NCBI GenBank assembly: GCA_037957365.1
Contig: JARHVA010001425.1
Span: 2,852,501 to 2,916,500, forward strand
Source: Torreya grandis
Lineage: Eukaryota > Streptophyta > Pinopsida > Cupressales > Taxaceae
Direction of reading: 5' to 3'
DNA length: 64,000 nt
Each line of letters starts with the position of its first letter. The stretch's first letter is position 1. The translations under genes and the position numbers were made by a program. Shown here piece by piece: positions 56,311 to 64,000 of the stretch. The notes beneath the pieces are model-generated. The model did no database searches. It had not been told where the DNA came from and saw nothing but the letters and a program-made list of their open reading frames with translations.

Positions 56311-57470
56311 CAATAAAGAAAAGATAGAAAGGAGGTGTCTTGCTTGGTTTTGTATAATTTTTTAGTGACCTTTATGCCTTTATTTAGTTTTTTTCCTTGT
56401 TGATTCTCTTGTTGATCTGAATTGTCTAAAACCACACTTTCATTTTCTATTGGTTTTTTAGACAAGCTAAGGCTTGAAAACTCATGATAAGGGTATCTTT
56501 TTGTCTTGAGATTGCCAATGAATTCCACATATTCATTTTGGTGTTATATTTCTTCATATGATCCACTATTTTGAAGGAATAACCTCCAATATTTGTTTGT
56601 ACTTTTTGAGTAATAGGACACTCTTATACTTGAGGCACTTGGTGAAGTTTGCTTTCTTCAAAATGTTATATTTTATGAGCTAAGGGAAATAAATATAATT
56701 ATTAGTACCTTTAAAAACCATGTTATGAACATTTTAAGTATGACCTATCTCTTGTGTCTCATATATATCCCTTCTCTTGGCTTTTTTAGTGGTTGTAACA
56801 AATTTCTTTGATTTTCTAGGCTCACCAGTTTGATTCACTACCACATGATTATCAACTTGCCAATTAACCAAGGCTACATTTGGTTTCACTTGTCCATGAT
56901 TCACTTCCCCTTATTACATCATAGATTCATTATGTTATCCTTCTTGAAGAAAGGCATCCTCTTATTTCATTGGAAGAATTGACATATGTTTTGCTACTAG
57001 AGCTTAATTTTGCACATCATTCACATTAGAAAGCTACCAACTTGAATCTTGCATCAAATTATTTTGTATTGGAATAAGGGCCTTAGTTGTGGAACATTGG
57101 GATCAATTTTAACGTATGGTTTGGCTGGTGTAACGAATCTTTAAGCTTGGTATGGAGGCCTATTATCTCTAAAGCATAGGTATGGAGGTATTTGCTCTCT
57201 ATATGGCTAATATGTGAGCTGATTAGGTACTTGATATGGCCTATTGGATTGATATTATTGCCTATTCAACTAAACTATTTCATTACCAAAATATTGTAGC
57301 ATACCTTTTAGTTCACCAAGCTCACTAGAATGACTATAAAGAGCTTGAACTTGATCTTGAGAAGCTATAATGGGGCTACTGATGGTGTTTGAGGAGGTAA
57401 AATAGGTTGTAATTCTATAAAAATTATCATTTGAGGCCTATATTTATGTTTACCATCTTGAATTAAATTA
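56311..57470 (-). pseudogene. Gag C-terminal region of element J
   Basis: Poorly preserved. Minus-strand traces include SHSSELGELKGMLQYFGNE, YQVPNQLTY, then Lys/Arg-rich TTKKAKRRDIYETQE and the frame 56528-56307 (FIGNLKTKRYPYHEF..., Lys-rich tail QGKKLNKGIKVTKKLYKTKQ). No intact zinc knuckle was found. Assignment rests on position between Gag core and protease and on base-rich composition. Confidence 0.5.
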
Positions 57471-58225
57471 TTTTAAGCTCTACTGGCAACATCATAGACA
57501 TCTGGGAGTGTCTTACCACCCATAGACTAAATCATAACTAAAATATCAAAACTCAAGGCTCTTAAAAAGTATAAGAAAACATATTTAGGATATTTCCTTA
57601 TCATGGGAGGTATTTTGTTCCATGTAAATCAGTCATAAATTCATGTGGTGATCTCTTTATGGTAGTGAGCTACTCAAAAAGAGATAGATGGTCTGATTTA
57701 TCTTCAAATTATCTATAGAATACTATACCTAAATCATCCCAACTAGAAATAGAGTTTAAGGTAAGGTTATTATACCATTACAATGTATTTTTCTTGAAGG
57801 ATGCAATAAGTAAATGGATGGAAACATTCTCTAGAATGAACATAATTTGACCACATCTTTGATATGTTATATGGGTGTAATTTGATCTTCACCTGTAAAA
57901 AATGGTAGGCTTTTGAGAATTGAAGCTAGAATATCATCATATTATGTCAAATTGAGAGGAATTCCATCATTTAAAGGAATAAAGACTTGATTCATATGGA
58001 TATTCATATTTACAATATGATTTGAAATTGAAGTGGTTTTCACAATAGGCTGATTTGGTGATTGAAATAGCCTTGTAGGATATGGACTTGTTATCAAAAA
58101 CCTTCCTATGTTAGAATGCTCAAATAATTTAGAAAACTCAAATAGTATACCTCTACTTACAGACCTTGTAATGACCTTAGGCATGAAATTGGTACTTCTT
58201 GCTATTGTAAATTTATTTATTCAAC
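57471..58225 (-). pseudogene. Gag N-terminal and core region of element J
   Basis: The frame 58184-57942 opens MPKVITRSVSRGILFEFSKL and ends FIPLNDGIPLNLT; it continues as YDDILASILKSLPFFTGEDQ and TP..HIKDVV, the 'P.F.GED...HI..V' pattern of gypsy Gag proteins of this group. It is directly downstream of the J primer-binding site, so it is the start of the polyprotein. Later codons are broken by stops. Confidence 0.65.
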
Positions 58226-58237
58226 TTCAATATGTAT

Positions 58238-58253
58238 CCTACTGGGCATGCCA
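58238..58253 (-). other. Primer-binding site of element J
   Basis: Minus strand TGGCATGCCCAGTAGG follows the LTR end ATAACA after a few bases. TGG start and spacing fit a tRNA primer; the tRNA is not named. Confidence 0.6.
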
Positions 58254-58258
58254 AAAAT

Positions 58259-59325
58259 TGTTATCACTTAGAAGTATACCCTACTAAGAACATGTGTTTG
58301 TTCTCACTTCCAATGATATAATATAAAATATCCAAGGTTTGTTTGACCTTATGTTGGAGATAATATTTATATGAAGGGTTGGTTCCCTTTGGTAAACTCA
58401 CCCACTTCTCTCTAAACTCTCTATTTTAGTGATTTCTTGACTATAAAAGGGTAAAAGGAGGAATACTCAAGCTGAACATAAATATAAAAACTAAAAATTT
58501 AGGGTGATGCACCAATTATAAGGTCAATTATGCCTATACTTGACACACTTTAGAATCTAAATAACTTGTACACATTTACTTCATCTTCATAAAATGACTC
58601 TTGCACTAGTATGTCATACACATATCTTGACAAACACTCACACTAGCTTGGAAAGAATGAACAATGGTTGTATTTACTTTTATATTAGGTAGAAATCAAA
58701 CTTAGACACTTGATATGACCTAAAAGAGTTCTTATTTACTATATAAAGGTGAAAAATTTAGACATAAACATAGTAAATATAATCATTCACTAAGTTACAT
58801 CAATGAAGATAAGATACACACTTCATGAAAAACATAAAAATGGAGGAAAATCAGCTTTTTATTGTTTCAAAGGTGATGTAGTACAAATTTTTCCAGAGTT
58901 TCTATAAGCCAAAAATGTAATATTATCCTACACTTCACAAAAATAAAAATACATATAGAAAATTAAGAATGTTTAAAGTTAAAATATACTACATACTAAT
59001 TGGAGCTACTTGTATGGAGTTGCTCATCTCTAGTTTGGAGTTTCTTGTCTCCTCAACCACCAACTTCCCAATTGTTACATATTATATATTAATTTTAAAC
59101 ATTCTTTCTTGGAATATGGTGTAGGAGAGAAAAAAAAAGCTTGTTTGAATATTTGATAAGTCAAAGGTTCTCATGCATGCATTCTTGAAGAGATCTTAAT
59201 CATCTTCAATTAACTCCTCTTAATATTGCATTTAACTCCTTTTGATCTTGCACTTAACTCTTTCTGATCTTGCATGTATCTTGAAGTTTAAATTTAGTTA
59301 CCTTACTTTCATCTTTCATGCATGT
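58259..59325 (-). repeat. 5' LTR of element J, cut by a LINE
   Basis: It starts on the plus strand TGTTATCACTTAG and pairs with 46198-47290. Similarity stops at 59325, where T6 (59326-59331), the reversed poly(A) of a LINE, begins. About 1067 bp remain. Confidence 0.85.
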
Positions 59326-61150
59326 TTTTTCTTAAGAGTGCCTATATATTAATCAAATAAGATATAGTACAATGTTAATCATACAAAAAAAGTGGGTGGA
59401 AAAGTCACACCCTATGATAATAATCACACCAAGGGTAAAAACACCTCAAGACAAGTAAAAAAAGTGTCAAAAAATGACCACACCCACAAACAAATTATCA
59501 CATCAATAGTTTGTTAGTAAAGTAGAGAGAACAAGGTATAGATAATAATTAAGCAACTACAACAAACATGGACATTGGGGGAGGTAGTGGAGATAGTGGG
59601 TGATGAGGCTTACCACCCCACCCTTCTAGGGTAGGAGGATCATCGTCCATAAGTAAGGGATTCCAACCATTATTTTATTGAGTTTCTAATGTCTCATCTT
59701 GATTTCTTTTAGGCAAAATAACTAGAGATAGGCATGGAAACTTCCCTTGGGGGGAACCCCAACATCTAATGTCATCATTTTGATATAAGGGAGGAGAACC
59801 CAAGCTTCTGAAATCACCTCTAAATCTATATTATCCACTCAAACCACCAAGATGAGGAGAAGACCATTGAGGTGGTGACTAATGAGTAGAATGACTCTTG
59901 TGTCTATTTTTGGACTACTACCAACATGGCCTATGCCCTCATCCTCGAGTAGGTGAAGGATGTTGTGAGGGATTAGGAAGTTCATGGTTGACCATGCATG
60001 GAAAATTTCCCCAATGATTGAGTAGATGTTAGAGGTGGTTGAGTTCTAGATGGACCTTGTCTGTTTGAGTTTATATTAGAAGAGTAACATTAGATAGAAC
60101 AATATTTTTTTTAGTAATAGAAAAACTATGTTCTAACTCTTCATGATTAAAGCAAGCATAATTTATAGCTTTCTAGATTTGAAATAATTTATCAGCTCAA
60201 AAGATCTGCCAAAATTGGTTGTATTTTGTAGGCAACAAAGTTGAGTCCCCCAAGAGATCCATCTTCCACATGAATAATTCAAGTTGAAAGGGATGGAAAA
60301 GGGAATGTATCTAATACCACATAGATTATGCATGAGATAAATACCAAAAAAGGTGCATAATAGTCTTTGGTTATTGGAAAGTTAGATAAATGGGGTTAGG
60401 CATGCCTAGATGCTTGAGCCAATCACCCATAGGTAGGCCTTAATAAAGAAGACACCATAAGAAATGAGTTTTTTTTGGATCAATAATAATAGACCACACG
60501 ATGTTAAAGCACTGGGCCCAAACCCCATGTCTAAAATGGAGATTCGATTTGAGGTTGAGCATTTCATATGGAATACATTGAGGGGATAGTAAATGATACC
60601 ATAGCTAAGGATTATACTAGGTTAAATGGGGGCCATAGGCTAGTTCCAATCCTTCCACCAAGGAATGAGGGAAATGAGTCTTATTTTATGCAAATACTCA
60701 ATAGGTATAGAACATTGAATTTATATAATAGCCTTTATAGCTAAATTATTTAAATGAAATTTATTTTGAATTTATCACCAAGTGATTCAGGCCCTATTCT
60801 CCTTGTAAAAAATATCAATAATAACCTTCACACCTTTCCTAAAGAAACTTAACCCTTTAACCCAAGGGACTAAGGCATAAGGAACATTGTGAAAATTTAA
60901 TCAAGGTGACCACCAAAGGGACTGGGAGTTAATGGAGAGGCCATTCCTAAAACCCTCACCTACTCAGTTAAGGTGAGGCTTAAGTTTTTCCAAGCTTTCC
61001 ATATACTTTGAATTACAAAGGTACCCTTTATTTTAATATGCATTGGGGTTATGAGTAAAGAGTGAAGTCCCAATCCTTACCAAGCATTTCTACCACATGG
61101 GAGTCTAGTGTCCCCAAAATTTCATAGCAAAAATTTTGGGATACCCCTAT
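59326..61150 (-). mobile_element. 5'-truncated LINE (L1-type non-LTR retrotransposon) 3' end
   Basis: The minus strand ends AAGAAAAAA at 59334-59326, a short poly(A), preceded by an untranslated region with 'ttgattaatatatag'. ORF2 C-terminal coding traces occupy about 61120-60180. The left edge coincides with the break in the J 5' LTR. The RT core is absent, as in most 5'-truncated copies. No target duplication was found. Confidence 0.75.
60180..61120 (-). pseudogene. LINE ORF2 C-terminus with zf-RVT-like domain
   Basis: Minus strand, several frames: VGEGFRNGLSINSQSLWWSP (the 'W.VG.G..I..W.D.W' block after RT), HGVVYYY-adjacent KTHFLWCLLY.GLPMGDWLK, HLGMPNPI, PKTIMHLFWYLSHA.SMWY. The last two match the zf-RVT layout 'FLW.LLHK.LPVG..L..LG....CP.C...ET..HLFW.C..A..VW', with both Cys positions lost. 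The domain follows RT in plant L1 elements. Dead through stops and frame changes. Confidence 0.75.
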
Positions 61151-62755
61151 TTAAAATTTTTGCATTTTGTCTTATGTGAGTTAGTTATCTTTGTTAATCC
61201 ATTCTTCTAAATAAAGCCTTAGTTTTTAGTATTTATTGTGTCTAATTGATTTCTTTCTCTAATTTATTCAAATTTCTCTAGAAGGTTGAAAACATATACC
61301 TAAATCTAATACTGGAAAAACCCATTTACTCATCTCCCCCAAAAGATCAAATAAGCTAAAGTGTTTTGGCTAATTTACAATGCAAATTAGGTTCTCCAAA
61401 CTACTTTAATTACTTAAAAGTAAGTAGATTTATCCCATAAACCTAAATTACACTGCCTAGTTCAAATCAGAGTTATCAAATGGCTTTACATCAATGTTGA
61501 AGCTAAGTAAAGAAGTCTCAAAAATACGCCAAGATTGCTGAAGGTAAACTACATTTTTGGGGTTGCTTTACTTGTATAAACCACCAAGTAAAAGTAGTGA
61601 GGGTTACTGAACCCAAAATACTCATCATCCTAGACCAATTTGAGTTTGTGAGGATACTTTACTTCAAATTCTAAAATCAAGTAACCTAAAAATCTTGGTA
61701 GAAATCCAAGGGCTTACGTGGCTCTTTCCCATGTGTCCCCAATTTTTCAATAATGTGTTGGCATATATATACAAATTATGAAAATCCACCTCATTTCCCA
61801 CCTAACATCCAAGTTATTTGATCAATTTATTGCACCTGCAAACCTCAAGCCACATAATTTGAGTCTCTAGAGTATCTTTGAGAAAATCCACTTCAACCCA
61901 TTTGTGTTTGAGGTAGATAGATCACTTTCTTGTGTTTTTCATTACTTCATTTTATTATTTTCTTTGTATTCTTCTCTGATATTTTCTTTCTACCATCATG
62001 GTTGTTTTACTATCATGTCTTATTTCTTTCAATTATTCCTTTTGTTTTCAAGCATGATTAGGTAGTGTAAACCCATGAAAAATATTTCAAAGCTCAAAAT
62101 TTCTATGAAAACCTAATGGCAAAATCTAAAATCATTCACCCAAGTTTCCCAATGCCTATTGCTTGCTCAGGTTCTCTACCTCAAGTAACTACCCTAAATA
62201 AAATTGATCCTAAATTAATTTACTTACTTGGGTTTCCCATTACTTACTTGGGCTCTTGACCCTAAGTTACTACCCTTGGAAAACTCGACCCTCAAATAAC
62301 TTGCTTGCCCAAACTTACATTTACTCACTACTTAGGTTTTCTCAATACAGTTACTCTCCTTATTAAACCTAAAGTCTTGATCTTAGATAAACCCACATAA
62401 TACTAAATAACTACCTGGATTCCTTTCTTGTAATTACTTAATCGAGTTTTCTTATCCAAGTAACTTGACAATATAAGCTCAAAGTCACAATCCAAGAAAA
62501 ACCCAAAGTTATCCATACATATTCCTTATGACCTATCTAGACTTCTAGATGCTTAAGGCTTGAGCATTATCTAGACTAATCTAGGGTTGTCAGACCCTAT
62601 TGCTTAAATATGAGTTACATAAGATTTTCAAAGACTTTTTTGCTACTTAGAACCTAAGTATTTCTAATAAATACTATAAGAACAACAAGTTGACTTTTCT
62701 CAATATTTATAAAAAAAATTAGAAGTTAGCGTTTAAAAAGTTATTATCAAGTTCT
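61151..62755. other. Region without recognised gene, with a possible promoter
   Basis: AT-rich. It contains GGCATATATATACAAA (61760-61775), a TATA-like word about 1 kb before the unknown frame at 62763, and 62150-62480 has repeated 'acttacttggg..tc'-like words. No pol or LTR match was found; the inner part of the J LTR or the F gene expected on this side was not recognised. Confidence 0.4.
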
Positions 62756-62762
62756 TTAGAGT

Positions 62763-64000
62763 AAGTCAGAGCCAAGGTCTGGATCAGAAGGATCAAGAAG
62801 ATCAGAAGAGGAAAAATTTGAATTAGAAAAGCAAGCAACACAAAGTGAAGAAGTCCCAGAGTTGGCACTTGAGGAGATTATAGAGCAAAGTAGGAAAGGA
62901 AAATAAAATCTAAGAGAGATAAGTCACAAGAGCCCAAGATGAAGCATGAGTATAAGGGATGCCCAATTGAATCATCCATCACCTCCAAGCTAACATAGAT
63001 AAGTGATACAAACATGGGACATGTGTCTATGACTAAATTACTAGAGAGATCAAAATCCATAATCAATACTCATGTAGGCCATGACAAATAGTGGGATTTT
63101 ATAAGTGACAGCTTTCCCAAGCTCAACTCAACTTCCAGAGTTTATCTTAACATGTGCTAAGTATTATGATTCTCTAACTAGAACTATAAGAGATGTTATT
63201 GGTAATGTAGTCATAAGATTAGATGTTCAATATCTTAACTACTGCCTAAAGATTCTAACATCTTCAAAATTAATTTATAAATCTTGAGGAGATAGACTTG
63301 TAACTGTTGAGAAGTCTTGATCTAAGAGATAAGAAACCCAAGTCTACAAAAGTAACTTCAAAATTGATAATTAAATCTTCAGGATAGAAGTTTATAGATG
63401 TAGCACTTCCACCACATGGGATGAGCAAAGGAGAATTCACTGAGAGTGACTTAATAATTTCAAATATACCCCTCAGAGAAGTAAATATTGAAGGCTTAAA
63501 TCAAGACACATAGATCTTAATCAACACTCTTTTCAAAAAGCTAGATGAAGAAAAGGCAACCAAGGCCAAGTTGAAGGAGCAAAATATCAAATTATGTGAA
63601 GTAATTTCTATGGTATCAAAGTCTACTCTTCAACAACCATTACTTTCAGATGTTTTAGTTACTCAACAAGTAATTACAAAAGTGGAAGAGACTGGAGATA
63701 AAGAAAAATTTATTGATAAATGGATAGAGAATATGCATAAAACTGCTCACAAGTTCTTCCCTAGTGTTCTAGGTACCCATGCTAATATTTTGAATAAATT
63801 GGTAGAAGTTAAGGTAATGATGAAAGAGATAGAAAAATGAAAATGGCATTTCTGAGTTACAACAGGAAAGCCTACAAACAATAGGTAATTTTAATGATAA
63901 AATTTTGATTAAGGAAAAGATTGCTCTTGATGGATCTATAAGGAAAATAAATCAATAATAGTATCTATTGCCTTTGGTATGCATATTTTACAAGCAATGA
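62763..64000 (+). pseudogene. Unknown decayed coiled-coil reading frame at window end
   Basis: Family not recognised. Frame-consistent blocks: 62763-62900 (SEEEKFELEKQATQSEEVPE, acidic), 62936-63160 (MKHEYKGCPIESSITSKLT, MGHVSMTKLLERSKSIINTH, DFISDSFPKLNSTSRVY), 63105-63287 (FILTCAKYYDSLTRTIRDVI, GNVVIRLDVQYLNYC), and 63361-63837 (FIDVALPPHGMSKGEFTESD, LREVNIEGLNQDT, then KKLDEEKATKAKLKEQNIKL coiled coil, DKWIENMHKTAHKFFPSVLG). Reading resumes after the stop at 63838 as NGISELQQESLQTIGNF. Stops are few (about one per 40 codons) and mostly TAG or TAA at Trp or Gln positions. No enzyme motif is seen. It runs off the right edge. Like G, it may be a Gag-like ORF of an uncharacterised repeat. Confidence 0.55.

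Larger units (their letters stand above)
46198..59325 (-). mobile_element. Element J: large Ty3/gypsy retrotransposon with an extra RNase H
   Basis: Direct repeats at 46198-about 47290 and 58259-59325 are its LTRs. On the minus strand the interior has a primer-binding site, Gag, DSGA protease, an additional RNase H, RT, RNase H and integrase. K (47752-50687) is nested near the 3' end and a LINE ends against the outer side of the 5' LTR. J is inserted in the RT gene of element F at 46197. The right flank cannot be found because of the LINE, so no target duplication is given. Confidence 0.82.

Noticed and set aside
1..64000. CRISPR arrays, operons, rRNA or tRNA genes, plastid or mitochondrial insertions
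   Set aside because: None recognised; repeats are LTR, tandem or simple types and coding style is plant retroelement throughout.

Overview
This window looks like intergenic DNA from a large plant genome. It is AT-rich and very poor in CpG, and almost every coding trace belongs to a decayed plant-type LTR retrotransposon or LINE. No intact host gene, tRNA, rRNA or prokaryotic feature was recognised. The mixture of chromovirus, Tat/Ogre-like and copia elements, the extreme TpG/CpA bias and the nesting suggest a gymnosperm-like giant genome. The species cannot be fixed from sequence alone. All element names (A, B, C, D, E, F, G, H, J, K, M) are mine.

Layout, left part (1-20 kb). An LTR of family A (68-1406) ends exactly where a chromovirus-type Ty3/gypsy pol (element H, + strand, 1407-4186) begins. 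The start of H's 3' LTR (4187-4734) is interrupted by element D (4735-12538, - strand). D is a complete 7.8-kb LTR element with a near-perfect 5-bp target duplication. It keeps gag and protease traces but no reverse transcriptase. A Ty1/copia element M (13959-17993, + strand) has two 940-bp LTRs, and its internal 3' tail is repeated outside the left LTR.

Middle (20-38 kb). At 20799-23957 lies a long, stop-riddled but frame-consistent + strand reading frame (G) that I cannot assign to any family. It has a TATA box upstream and a perfect hairpin downstream. From 26.7 to 37.7 kb, - strand: a family-A LTR plus leader and gag start (C), a gag-protease-pol remnant resembling Tat/Ogre-type polyproteins (E), and a second family-A fragment (B).

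Right part (37.7-64 kb). A Tekay-like Ty3/gypsy RT-RNase H (F, - strand) is split by two insertions. One is element A (38349-46134, + strand, gag and protease only, no pol). The other is element J (46198-59325, - strand), with gag, protease, an extra RNase H domain upstream of RT, RT, RNase H and integrase. J contains a small nested LTR element K (47752-50687, 353-bp LTRs). A 5'-truncated LINE (59326-61150, - strand) sits in or against J's 5' LTR. The window ends in a second unassigned coiled-coil reading frame (62763-64000).

Working picture: the region is a palimpsest of insertions into insertions. Pol-bearing elements (H, E, F, J) could have supplied enzymes in trans to pol-less ones (A, D, K). 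Most coding damage fits deamination of methylated cytosine (CGA, CAA or CAG turned into stop codons). Coordinates of degenerate coding parts are good to a few tens of bases; LTR ends given without 'about' were read from paired boundaries.
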